Source of the DNA: Clostridiaceae bacterium
GTDB lineage: Bacteria; Bacillota; Clostridia; DSM-8532
Length of the DNA: 64,000 nt
Direction: 5' to 3'
NCBI GenBank assembly: GCA_012719645.1
Contig: JAAXZX010000043.1
Span: forward strand, 1 to 64,000
Made by a program: the position numbers and the translations under genes
The notes under the pieces: generated by a model
What the model was told of the DNA's origin: nothing
Database searches by the model: none
Seen by the model: only the letters and a program-made list of their open reading frames with translations
Part shown: positions 19,135 to 28,511 of the stretch, piece after piece
Layout of the letters: every line of letters begins with the position of its first letter
Position numbering within the stretch: position 1 is the first letter of the stretch

Positions 19135-21045
19135 TTACAGAGCTTTCGTTTCAACCTCATTAAGTATTTTCTCAAGGAAGCTGTCCAGCGGCATGGAGCC
19201 CATATCGCCTTCCTTGCGGGACCTGACCGCCACATGTCCGCTCTCGGCTTCCTTGTCCCCAATGACAAGCATGTAGGGAACCTTCTCCAACTGGGCTTCC
19301 CGGATCTTGAAGCCGATTTTTTCGTTTCGGCCGTCCAGCTCAACCCTGATCCCCTTTTCTTCAAGCCTTGCCTTGACTTCCCCGGCATAGGGGATATGCT
19401 TTTCAACTATGGTAAGTATCTTTACCTGCACGGGCGAGAGCCATACCGGGAAAGCGCCGGCAAAGTGCTCGGTGAGTATGGCAATGAAACGCTCAATGCT
19501 CCCGAACACAACCCTGTGGATCATAACCGGCCTGTGCTTTTCGCCATCGGGACCGATATAGTACAGGTCGAAGCGCTCGGGCATGTTCATATCGAGCTGG
19601 ATGGTTCCGCATTGCCAGGTACGGCCGATGCAATCCTCCAGGTGGAAGTCGATCTTCGGTCCGTAGAAGGCTCCGTCACCTTCATTGATCTTGTATTCTA
19701 TACCCCGGTCCTCCAGGGCTTCCTTCAGCGCATTTGTGGATATTTCCCACATCTCGTCCGAACCGATGGATTTCTCAGGACGTGTGGAGAGCTCCACATG
19801 GTACTTGAACCCAAAGGTGCTGTAGAAGTCGTCTATGAGCTGGATAACCCCGATAACCTCATCCTTGATCTGTTCAGGAGTCATGAATATATGGGCATCG
19901 TCCTGGGTGAAGCAGCGCACCCTCATCAGGCCGTGCAGGGTCCCGGACAGTTCATGCCGGTGTACAAGGCCCAGTTCGCCCATTCTCTGGGGAAGATCCC
20001 TATAGGAGTGGAGCCTGCGCTTGAACACCAGGATGCCTCCCGGGCAGTTCATGGGCTTTACGGCAAACTCCGCATCCTCGATGTTCACAAAGTACATGTT
20101 GTCCTTGTAATTGTCCCAGTGCCCTGAACGGAGCCAGAGTTCCTTTGTCAGCATCATCGGCGTCTTGATTTCCTGGTAGCCCCGCTTCACATGCTCCTTG
20201 CGCCAATAGTCTTCCAAAAGGTTTCTCAGGATCATACCCTTGGGCATGAAGAACGGGAAGCCCGGACCCTCCTCATAGATGTCAAAAAGGTCAAGTTCCC
20301 TGCCCAGCTTGCGATGGTCGCGTTTCCTGGCCTCTTCCAGCCTCTGGAGGTATTCGTCAAGCTGGCTCTTTTTCGGGAAGGCAGTTCCGTAAATCCTCTG
20401 GAGCATCTTGTTCTTTTCGCTGCCCCGCCAGTAAGCGCCTGCCAGTTGCATAAGCTTGATGGCCTTTACCTTCCCGGTTGAGGGCAAATGGGGTCCGGCG
20501 CACAAGTCGGTAAAATCGCCCTGCCTGTAGAAGGATATCTCGGCATCCTCCGGCAGTTCATTGATGAGTTCCACCTTGTAAGGCTCATCCTTTTCCAGTT
20601 CAAGCGCTTTATCCCTCGAGAGGCTAAAGCGTTCAACGGCATGATCCTCCTTGATGATCTTCTTCATTTCTTCTTCTATGGCCTGCAGGTCTTCAGGAGT
20701 AAAGGACCTCTCATAATCGAAATCGTAATAGAAGCCGTTATCGATAGCCGGACCGATAGCCAGTTTGACGCCCGGGAATAGGCGCTTTACGGCCTGCGCC
20801 ATGATATGTGAAGCGGTATGCCAATATGTGTGTTTTCCTCCCTCGCTGTCAAAGGTCAGGATATTCAGACTGCAATCCTCAGTGACAGGAGTGAATAAAT
20901 CCTTCACCGTGCCGTTGATCTCGCCGGCCACGGCCTCCCTTGCAAGACCTTCGCTGATGCTTTTGGCAATATCCAGTATGGTCGTGCCTTTTTCAACCTG
21001 TATTCTGCTTCCGTCTTTCAGTGTTACTTGAATCATTATGCTCAT
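19135..21045 (-). CDS. thrS: Threonyl-tRNA synthetase
   Basis: TGS domain, HTYWHTASHIMAQAVKRLFP, MNCPGGILVFK, RVVFGSIERFIAILTEHFAGAFPVWLSP. Confidence 0.97.
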   Translation of the reverse strand: MSIMIQVTLKDGSRIQVEKGTTILDIAKSISEGLAREAVAGEINGTVKDLFTPVTEDCSLNILTFDSEGGKHTYWHTASHIMAQAVKRLFPGVKLAIGPAIDNGFYYDFDYERSFTPEDLQAIEEEMKKIIKEDHAVERFSLSRDKALELEKDEPYKVELINELPEDAEISFYRQGDFTDLCAGPHLPSTGKVKAIKLMQLAGAYWRGSEKNKMLQRIYGTAFPKKSQLDEYLQRLEEARKRDHRKLGRELDLFDIYEEGPGFPFFMPKGMILRNLLEDYWRKEHVKRGYQEIKTPMMLTKELWLRSGHWDNYKDNMYFVNIEDAEFAVKPMNCPGGILVFKRRLHSYRDLPQRMGELGLVHRHELSGTLHGLMRVRCFTQDDAHIFMTPEQIKDEVIGVIQLIDDFYSTFGFKYHVELSTRPEKSIGSDEMWEISTNALKEALEDRGIEYKINEGDGAFYGPKIDFHLEDCIGRTWQCGTIQLDMNMPERFDLYYIGPDGEKHRPVMIHRVVFGSIERFIAILTEHFAGAFPVWLSPVQVKILTIVEKHIPYAGEVKARLEEKGIRVELDGRNEKIGFKIREAQLEKVPYMLVIGDKEAESGHVAVRSRKEGDMGSMPLDSFLEKILNEVETKAL

Positions 21046-21084
21046 CCCCTTCGGTTTGCTAACCGGCTTATTTTTATATATAAA

Positions 21085-21345
21085 TTAAAAAGCCCTCATC
21101 CATCCAAGGATGAGAGCTTTATGCCCACACGGTTCCACCCTGGTTGCAGGACAAAGCAAGAAGCTTATGTCTGCCACTCGATGATTGTAACGTGATCAAC
21201 GCGGGGGCTTACTTCAGCTTTTCAGCCCACGGGCTCCAGGGTGGTATCATAACCTGAACAGGCCGGGACAGCTTTCAGCCGGCGGCTGTCCCTCTCTTAG
21301 GCGTTCGTACGGTTTGACATGTCCCTTTCAATGCCTTTAACGATT
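21085..21345 (-). ncRNA. T-box leader (tRNA-Thr sensing) upstream of thrS
   Basis: Minus strand has T-box AGGGTGGAACCGTG, specifier region GATACCACC (ACC, Thr), and terminator AAGCTCTCATCCTTGGATGGATGAGGGCTTTTT. Confidence 0.93.
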
Positions 21346-21514
21346 ATTCTTCATGTTACCATATGCTTAATGCGCTGTCAATGTACATCTGCCACAAGGC
21401 ATGATATCAGGCGTCAACATAAAACAGCCGTCATATTCCGGCAAGGTTCCAAGTATTTTATAATTGCGAAAACTGGACGGATATCTGCACCACCCGGCCG
21501 AAAGAGGTATTTTG

Positions 21515-22327
21515 ATGAGATGTTACAGAAAGCGCATAATTACAGCCCTATTGCTGGGAACAGTTTTCATCCTGGCGGCATGCCGCGGAGACCCGGCGAT
21601 CAAGATTGCCATCGAAGGATCCACTTCCATGCAGAAAATGATGCAGGAAATGGCAGACGCATATATGGATTCTCATACCCATATTACAGCGGAATATACG
21701 GGCAGCGGGTCCAGTTCCGGCATCAGGGCTGTCATATCCGGGACAGCCGATATAGGGGCCGTTTCCAGGGTGGTCAGCGAGGAGGAATTAAGCCAGGGGC
21801 TTCAGGCGATCCATATAGCCTGGGACGCGATCGCGGTCATCATTCATCCCTCAAACAGCGTACAGGACCTGACCAGCGAGCAGGTTGCCCGGATTTATAA
21901 AAAGGAGATCACAAACTGGTCGGAGGTTGGCGGTCCGGATGCCGGAATCGTGGTGGTCACCCGTGATCCTGCCTCTGGGACAAGGGAGGCTTTTGACAGT
22001 CTCTTCGGGATAAGGGATAAGGTACAGGCCGACCAGGAAGCCGCCAAAACCGGTGAAACGCTTATAGCCGTGGCGCAGAACCCCAATGCTGTGGGCTATG
22101 TTTCCCTGAGCTATGTAAGGAAAGGGGTAAAAGCCATAAGCATTGACGGCATCGAACCCTCTGCCGAAAATGTTTTGAAAGGCAGCTATGAAATAAGGCG
22201 TCCGCTGATTATCGTGACCAGTGTATATCCTGATGATATCGTGCAGGATTTCATCGGTTTCATGCTTTCGGAGGACGGAAAGGTGATTATCGAACGCGAG
22301 GCAATACCCATCGAAAGAAGCAGGTAA
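21515..22327 (+). CDS. pstS: Phosphate ABC transporter substrate-binding lipoprotein
   Basis: Lipobox LAAC; EGSTSMQKMMQ, GSGSSSGI; ATG at 21515 preceded by AGAGGT. Confidence 0.93.
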   Translation: MRCYRKRIITALLLGTVFILAACRGDPAIKIAIEGSTSMQKMMQEMADAYMDSHTHITAEYTGSGSSSGIRAVISGTADIGAVSRVVSEEELSQGLQAIHIAWDAIAVIIHPSNSVQDLTSEQVARIYKKEITNWSEVGGPDAGIVVVTRDPASGTREAFDSLFGIRDKVQADQEAAKTGETLIAVAQNPNAVGYVSLSYVRKGVKAISIDGIEPSAENVLKGSYEIRRPLIIVTSVYPDDIVQDFIGFMLSEDGKVIIEREAIPIERSR

Positions 22328-22355
22328 AGCCGGTTGGGAGAAGGTTGAGATAGTT

Positions 22356-23255
22356 ATGAAAAGGAATATGCAAATGGCAAAGCCTTACCATCAAGGCTTT
22401 GAGAAAACCATAGAGCTTGTCTTTGCGGTAAGCGCAGGAGTCAGTATCATATCTGTCGTTCTTATTACAGTTTACATTTTTGCGGCGGGACTCCCGCCCA
22501 TCATGAAGACCGGTGTTTTCCGGTTTATTCTTGGAACACGGTGGAAGCCTGTCGGAGAGAATCCCCAATTCGGCATCTTTCCAATGATCCTGGCTTCACT
22601 CTTCGGAACGGCCGGCGCCATGTTTACAGGCGTTCCGATTGGCTTGTTTACGGCCATTCTTCTTTCCGAACTGGCGCCGAAAAGGATTGCCTGCCTCCTG
22701 AGAGGATGCATGGAACTTCTGGCAGGCATCCCGTCGGTTGTTTACGGGTTCTTCGGCCTGACTGTAATCGTGCCCTTTATCAGGACACGCCTGGGAAGCC
22801 CCACCGGCAACAGCCTGCTGGCCATGATTGTCATCCTGTCAGCCATGGTCCTCCCAACCATCGTGAACATCTCGGAAACGTCCCTGCGTGCCGTTCCCAT
22901 GGAGTACAGGGAAGGAGCGCTCGCCCTGGGGGCTTCCAGGATGGAAACCATATTCAAGGTCGTCGTCCCCGCGGCAAAACCGGGAATTGCGGCCTCGGTG
23001 GTGCTTGGGACTGGACGGGCTGTGGGCGAAACCATGGCGGTTATCATGGTCTGCGGCAATATCCCGCGCATCCCTCGTTCGCTGCTGGATGCGGTTAGCC
23101 CCATGACCGCCGCCATCGCGAAGGATATATCCTACGCCGGTCCGCAGCACCGGTCCGCACTGTTCGGAATAGGCGCTGTGCTTTTTATTTTCATCGTTGT
23201 CCTGAACCTTGTCCTGAATGCGGTGGTAAAGCGGTCGGCTGGAGGAAGGGCATGA
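22356..23255 (+). CDS. pstC: Phosphate ABC transporter permease PstC
   Basis: MTP-type permease, ALALGASRMETIFKVVVPAAKPGI. Confidence 0.94.
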   Translation: MKRNMQMAKPYHQGFEKTIELVFAVSAGVSIISVVLITVYIFAAGLPPIMKTGVFRFILGTRWKPVGENPQFGIFPMILASLFGTAGAMFTGVPIGLFTAILLSELAPKRIACLLRGCMELLAGIPSVVYGFFGLTVIVPFIRTRLGSPTGNSLLAMIVILSAMVLPTIVNISETSLRAVPMEYREGALALGASRMETIFKVVVPAAKPGIAASVVLGTGRAVGETMAVIMVCGNIPRIPRSLLDAVSPMTAAIAKDISYAGPQHRSALFGIGAVLFIFIVVLNLVLNAVVKRSAGGRA

Positions 23256-23256
23256 A

Positions 23257-24108
23257 ATGAACAGGAAACGGAGGGCAAAGGATCTGGCCCTGATCATTGT
23301 TATCTGGATGTTTTCCCTTGTCGTCGTTGTGTTCCTAATCTGGATGGTGTTCTCGGTCATCTCAGGGGGGCTTGCCGGCATCAGCCTGGATTTTATTATG
23401 GGCGAATACAACCTTCACAAGGGCAGAACGGGCATACTTCCGATGATAGCCGGAACCCTGATCCTTATTCTCTGCACCATGGCCATAGCTGTTCCCGTGG
23501 GTATCTTTGCTGCTATTTATCTGACCGAATATGCCAGGCAGGGTTTCCTGGTCCGGGCTGTCAGGTTTGCCACAGAAAGCCTTTCAGGGATTCCTTCCAT
23601 CATCTATGGGCTTTTCGGCTATATTTTCTTCAGGAACGTCCTCGGGCTTGGATTCTCTGTCCTTTCCGGGGCACTGACGCTGAGCATTATGGTGCTGCCG
23701 CTGGTGGTCAGGACCACCGAGGAGGCGCTGAAATCGGTGGACCCCGGCTATCGCGAATCCAGCCTGGCCCTTGGCGCCTCAAGGCTTTATACGACCTTCC
23801 GGGTTGTTCTCCCCTGCGCCATTCCTGGCATTCTCACAGCAGTCATCCTCAGCATGGGAAGAGTTATCGGTGAAACGGCGGCGGTCATCTTCACCGCCGG
23901 CGCGGTTCCCAGGATTCCCCGGCCTGACCGGGTCTTGAGTTCCAGTGTACGGACCCTTTCGGTGCACCTGTACCTGGCTGCGCTGGAGGAGGCTGATTTC
24001 ACCGGCGCCTTTGCCACAGGAACCATATTGGTGGTAATTATCGCCGTGCTGAATTTCGCGGCAAAGAAAATCGCAAGGCGTATAGAAAGGCGTTCCGGGC
24101 AGGAGTGA
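23257..24108 (+). CDS. pstA: Phosphate ABC transporter permease PstA
   Basis: SLALGASRLYTTFRVVLPCAIPGI; adjacent to pstC. Confidence 0.94.
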   Translation: MNRKRRAKDLALIIVIWMFSLVVVVFLIWMVFSVISGGLAGISLDFIMGEYNLHKGRTGILPMIAGTLILILCTMAIAVPVGIFAAIYLTEYARQGFLVRAVRFATESLSGIPSIIYGLFGYIFFRNVLGLGFSVLSGALTLSIMVLPLVVRTTEEALKSVDPGYRESSLALGASRLYTTFRVVLPCAIPGILTAVILSMGRVIGETAAVIFTAGAVPRIPRPDRVLSSSVRTLSVHLYLAALEEADFTGAFATGTILVVIIAVLNFAAKKIARRIERRSGQE

Positions 24109-24111
24109 GTG

Positions 24112-24415
24112 CTGCATGGCTTGCCAAAGCGAAGCGCGGCAATCTCCTCAAAGTCCATCATGATATGAGATCTGCAAGGATTTGCAGGGAGACGTGCTGC
24201 TTCAGTCTCGAATGACTCCGCAGGAACAGCCGAAGTTGTATGCGAAATGCGCAGGTCGATCGGGAAAAAACAACCGGATGTTGTTTTTAGCCGGCAGTCG
24301 CACGGATGCGACATTGCAGGCGGCCCTGCGAGATCAAGCATGAGCATGTACAACTTCCTGAGATTGCCACGCCCGGCTACGCCGGGCTCGCAATGACAGT
24401 ACAATTCTGTTCTGT
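24112..24415. repeat. Composite intergenic dispersed repeat (copy B)
   Basis: Core in inverse orientation (24173-24222); shares TTGTACATGCTCATGC-type module with copy A; ends with AGATTGCCACGCCCGGCTACGCCGGGCTCGCAATGACA. Confidence 0.8.
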
Positions 24416-24876
24416 CATTCCAGAACGATATAATCCCTGATGCGCTCCAGGGTTTTGGGTCCGATTCCCTTGACATTCAGCAGGTCCTCAATGGAGTTGA
24501 ACGGGCCGTGCTCCTCCCTGTATTCGATAACAGCCCTGGCCTTGACTTCCCCGATATATGGCAGGGCGACAAGTTCATCCATGCCGGCCTTGTTGATGTT
24601 CACCCTAAGCGTCCCGGGCGGTTCCCTGCCGGGCTTGCTTTCCTCGTCATCCACATCGGGAACATCGTAATAACTGTCATCATCGTATGGCATTGACGTT
24701 CCTGAAGGCTTCCCGGCTGCCAGAGGCGTTTGCTCAGACATGATGCGTATGGTTTCGCCCCGCTCATGGTTCGCCTTCCACACAAGCAGTATGGTAAGAG
24801 CCAGCAGGATAATAAGCAAGGCCGCAAGATACTCCCAAGGTATTTTCAGTTCCAGTTTTCCGATCCGAATACGCAT
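24415..24876 (-). CDS. comEA: ComEA family helix-hairpin-helix DNA-binding protein
   Basis: N-terminal TM; VNINKAGMDELVALPYIGEVKARAVIEYREEHGPFNSIEDLLNVKGIGPKTLERIRDYI. Confidence 0.9.
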   Translation of the reverse strand: MRIRIGKLELKIPWEYLAALLIILLALTILLVWKANHERGETIRIMSEQTPLAAGKPSGTSMPYDDDSYYDVPDVDDEESKPGREPPGTLRVNINKAGMDELVALPYIGEVKARAVIEYREEHGPFNSIEDLLNVKGIGPKTLERIRDYIVLE

Positions 24877-25105
24877 AATATCTCCATCCAGGCAAGTTAC
24901 TGTTTAAGGATGTATACCCTGTTTATTCCATTATATATGAATCATTCCATCCGCTCAAGGAAAATCTTAACTTGTCCCCCTTATGCCTTGAGTATGTGAG
25001 CAACCTAACCTATAATAAAGGTAAGGGATCTCATTTTTCCTGCAAAAAGAACAATCAGATGCAAAAGATGCCGTTCGTAACGGAATGGCACAGGAGTGAT
25101 AAGTA

Positions 25106-26470
25106 TTGAAAAGGTTATCAGCAGCATATTTCCTTCTTGCTTTCCTGATCTTTTTCCAAATCCGGCTGCCCGTTTTTGCGGATGAAGTTCCAGATATCAA
25201 AGCAGAGGCTTTCATCCTTATTGACATGGAAACGGGCGAGGTTCTTTGTGAGAAAGAAGCCGACCAGAAGAGGTCCCCGGCCAGCACCACCAAAATACTC
25301 ACGGCTATCATCGCCCTGGAGCGGGCTGGTCTTGATACAGAGATGACAGCGTCACAGACAGCCATCAACAGCGTCGATATCTACAACTATGTCACGGCAG
25401 GGATAAAGCCCGGCGAGACTATAAAGCTGAAGAATCTGCTTGAACTTATGATGGTCACCTCGGCCAATGAGGTTGGATTCATCATTGCGGAAAATGTTTC
25501 TCCCGACGGAACCATCGATGGTTTTGTCCGCCTGATGAACCAAAAGGCCGGCGAACTCGGGCTTACGGGAAGCCATTTTACCAACCCGTGCGGGCTGGAA
25601 GACCCTGATCATTATTCCACTGCGAGGGATCTCGCCATATTGGGCCGTGAGGCCATGAAATACGATGCTTTCCGCGAGATAGTCGGGAAAACCGAGATCA
25701 CCATGCCCGACACAAACTTCAGGAAAAGCAGTGACTGGAATGCAGGTTATCTGACCTTCACCAACAGGCTGCTCACTTCCCGCTCAAAATACTACTCACA
25801 GGTTACGGGCATAAAGACAGGCTACACCAATCCGGCAGGCCGCTGCCTGGTGGCTTCGGCAGTCAATCCTGAGGGCATGGAACTTATCAGCGTAGTCCTG
25901 GGTGCAGATGTGGAAAACCCGAACGTCGTGTTTGAGGAATCCCAGAAGCTTTTGGAATACGGCTTTGCAAATTACAGCGTTCAGGACGTGGTCAAGGACG
26001 GGGAATATGTAGGCCGGGAAGAGGTCGCGGACGCTGTAGAGGCACAAAGGGTTGAGATGATCACACAGGGAAGCATACGATATATCCTGCCCCTTGACAG
26101 CGAGAGGCTGAACCAGGAGCTTGTTAAGGAGAAAAAACTGAATGAACCCTTCAAGGCTCCCATTGAAAAAGGACAGGTCCTGGGCACCATAGAATACTTC
26201 TATAAGGGAAAATCCCTGGGTACGGTAAATATAGTTGCAAACAACTCCATCGAAAAGACCACCATCGCCCAGATCCGCGACAAGTACATGGAAATCGTAA
26301 GCGACGAGCGTTTCATTTTAGGCCTCAAGATAGCCGGGGGCGTCATCGTCTTCCTGATCATTTTAAGAATTATACTCAAGATCGTTTCACGAAGGTCCGG
26401 CAGGAGAAGGCGGTATTCTTCCTACTCCTCCTCCAGGAGGAAAAATGTAAGGTTCAAGGATTTCAGATAA
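25106..26470 (+). CDS. D-alanyl-D-alanine carboxypeptidase (serine-type, DacF/DacB-like)
   Basis: Signal peptide; SPASTTKILTAI, TSANEVGFIIAE, TGIKTGYTNPAGRCLVA; C-terminal TM. Confidence 0.94.
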   Translation: MKRLSAAYFLLAFLIFFQIRLPVFADEVPDIKAEAFILIDMETGEVLCEKEADQKRSPASTTKILTAIIALERAGLDTEMTASQTAINSVDIYNYVTAGIKPGETIKLKNLLELMMVTSANEVGFIIAENVSPDGTIDGFVRLMNQKAGELGLTGSHFTNPCGLEDPDHYSTARDLAILGREAMKYDAFREIVGKTEITMPDTNFRKSSDWNAGYLTFTNRLLTSRSKYYSQVTGIKTGYTNPAGRCLVASAVNPEGMELISVVLGADVENPNVVFEESQKLLEYGFANYSVQDVVKDGEYVGREEVADAVEAQRVEMITQGSIRYILPLDSERLNQELVKEKKLNEPFKAPIEKGQVLGTIEYFYKGKSLGTVNIVANNSIEKTTIAQIRDKYMEIVSDERFILGLKIAGGVIVFLIILRIILKIVSRRSGRRRRYSSYSSSRRKNVRFKDFR

Positions 26471-26519
26471 GAACGGACTGATTTGCCTGCCGGCCCCAAT
26501 CAGTCGGAATGAAGAAACC

Positions 26520-26556
26520 AAGGCTGCCCCGGTGTTGACTTTGGGACAGCCTTTTT
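26520..26556 (+). terminator. Intrinsic terminator after the D,D-carboxypeptidase gene
   Basis: AAGGCTGCCC...GGGACAGCCTTTTTT. Confidence 0.8.
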
Positions 26557-26610
26557 TGATCCTATAAGCCAGGGACAGGTCATAAGAACCTGTAAGACTA
26601 TTAATCAGAA

Positions 26611-28386
26611 TTACATGGGCAGCTGCGGCCTGAAGCTCTCAAGCCTTGCGGACCCCTGGGGCTGGATCTCGACGATTATGGGGATGATCATGGGTCTTCT
26701 CTTTATCTTCTTGTAAAGGAATGTACTCAGTTCATCCTTGATGGCATTGCGCATGGACGTCCAGTTGTTTCCTTTCTTGTTCACAGCCTTGACCAGCGCG
26801 TCCCGGGCCAGTATTTTAACCTCTTCCATCAGCTCCTCGGACTCCCTGACGTATACAAAGCCCCTTGAAATGACCTCCAGGTTCGCCATCTGGTTGCCGT
26901 TGGAATCTATGGCAGCCACCACGATTATAAGGCCGTCTTCGGACAGGATCTTCCTGTCCCTAAGGACGGTTTCTCCCACGTCTCCCACACCCAGGCCGTC
27001 CACCAGCACGCTTCCCGACTGGACCGTACCTGTTATTTTCGCGGATCGGGATGTAAGCTCCAGCACTTTCCCGTTCTGCATTATGAATATATTCTTCTCC
27101 TGCATGCCCATGGATTCTGCCAGCTTGGCATGCATCTTCAGGTGCCTGTACTCCCCATGGATGGGCATAAAGAACTTGGGTCTGGTAAGCCTGTGCATGA
27201 GCTTGAGTTCCTCTTGCCTGGCATGTCCCGAAACATGGATGTCGATGAGGTCGTCGTAGACCACCTCCGCGCCCTTCTTGAACAGCTCGTTGATGACATT
27301 GTAGATCATCTTCTCATTGCCGGGAATCGGGCTGGCTGATATGATTACCAGGTCCCCCTCGCTGATTTCCACCTTTTTATGGGTGGAAGCGGCTATGCGT
27401 GAAAGGGCGGACATGGGCTCACCCTGGCTTCCCGTGGTAATGATAACCAGTTCCTCGGGTTTGTATCGCTTGATGCGGTCGATATCGATCAATGTGTCTT
27501 CCGGGAAGTTCAGGTACCCCAGCCTTATGGCAGCGGTGGCCACATTGACCATGCTGCGGCCGCACAGGGCCACCTTCCTTCCATATTTGACAGCCGAGTT
27601 CACCACCTGCTGTATGCGATGGATGTTGGACGAGAATGATGCCACAATGATCCTGGATTTCGCTCCCCTGAAGATGGTGTCGAAGGTATCCCCAACCACT
27701 CGCTCGGACATGGTGTATCCGGGCCTTTCCACATTGGTGCTGTCGGACATCAGCAGCAGTATGCCTTTTTTCCCAAGCTCGGCGATCCTGGCAAGGTCCA
27801 TGGGGTCTCCCTCTATGGGTGTCTGGTCTATCTTGAAATCGCCGGTATGGAAGACAACCCCCACAGGTGTGTCAATAGCCAGCGCCACCGCGTCAGCAAT
27901 GCTGTGGGTGGATCTTATGAACTCCACCTTGAAGGGTCCAAGCTGGATGGTCTGACCCTGCCTGACAATCCTGAGATCCGCCTTTTCGGTCATCTCATGC
28001 TCAAGAAGCTTGTTTTCCACAAGGGCCAGTGTCAGTTCGGTCCCATAGACCGGCACCTTAATGCGGTTCAGTACATATGGCAGGGCGCCGATATGGTCCT
28101 CATGCCCGTGGGTTAAAACGATTCCGCGCACTTTTTCCGCGTTCTTTTCAAGGTATGCAATATCCGGTATAACCAGGTCGATGCCCAGCATCTCGTCCTC
28201 GGGGAATGCCAGGCCGCAATCAACCACGATGATGTTTTCACCGTATTCAAATACCGTCATGTTCTTTCCAATCTCTTCCATCCCTCCAAGGGGGATGACC
28301 TTCAGTTTATTCTTTTTTCTTTCTGTCGCGTTTCTTGTTGTTACGTTTTTCGATGTAACTTTTCCTGTTGTCACAAAAACCTCCAC
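26611..28386 (-). CDS. rnjA: Ribonuclease J
   Basis: LTHGHEDHIGALPYVL, HTGDFKIDQTP, DSTNVERPG, SGHARQEELKLM. Confidence 0.95.
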   Translation of the reverse strand: MEVFVTTGKVTSKNVTTRNATERKKNKLKVIPLGGMEEIGKNMTVFEYGENIIVVDCGLAFPEDEMLGIDLVIPDIAYLEKNAEKVRGIVLTHGHEDHIGALPYVLNRIKVPVYGTELTLALVENKLLEHEMTEKADLRIVRQGQTIQLGPFKVEFIRSTHSIADAVALAIDTPVGVVFHTGDFKIDQTPIEGDPMDLARIAELGKKGILLLMSDSTNVERPGYTMSERVVGDTFDTIFRGAKSRIIVASFSSNIHRIQQVVNSAVKYGRKVALCGRSMVNVATAAIRLGYLNFPEDTLIDIDRIKRYKPEELVIITTGSQGEPMSALSRIAASTHKKVEISEGDLVIISASPIPGNEKMIYNVINELFKKGAEVVYDDLIDIHVSGHARQEELKLMHRLTRPKFFMPIHGEYRHLKMHAKLAESMGMQEKNIFIMQNGKVLELTSRSAKITGTVQSGSVLVDGLGVGDVGETVLRDRKILSEDGLIIVVAAIDSNGNQMANLEVISRGFVYVRESEELMEEVKILARDALVKAVNKKGNNWTSMRNAIKDELSTFLYKKIKRRPMIIPIIVEIQPQGSARLESFRPQLPM

Positions 28387-28511
28387 AATTTAATTTTCTG
28401 TATTCCTATTAATCCTGATTTTATATCCGCCTTTATTAGTATTGCTCCATCAGCTATAATCTAAGTATATCATCGTCTTTTCGAGCCGGATACATTGATG
28501 GAGAAATATAC

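Noticed and set aside
18961-20127. 388-aa + strand ORF spanning repeat A and antisense thrS
   Set aside because: Mostly antisense to thrS; begins in non-coding repeats.
18842-24415. Insertion sequence or transposon carrying thrS/pstSCA
   Set aside because: Inverted repeats flank the region but there is no transposase or integrase ORF; better explained as dispersed repeats.
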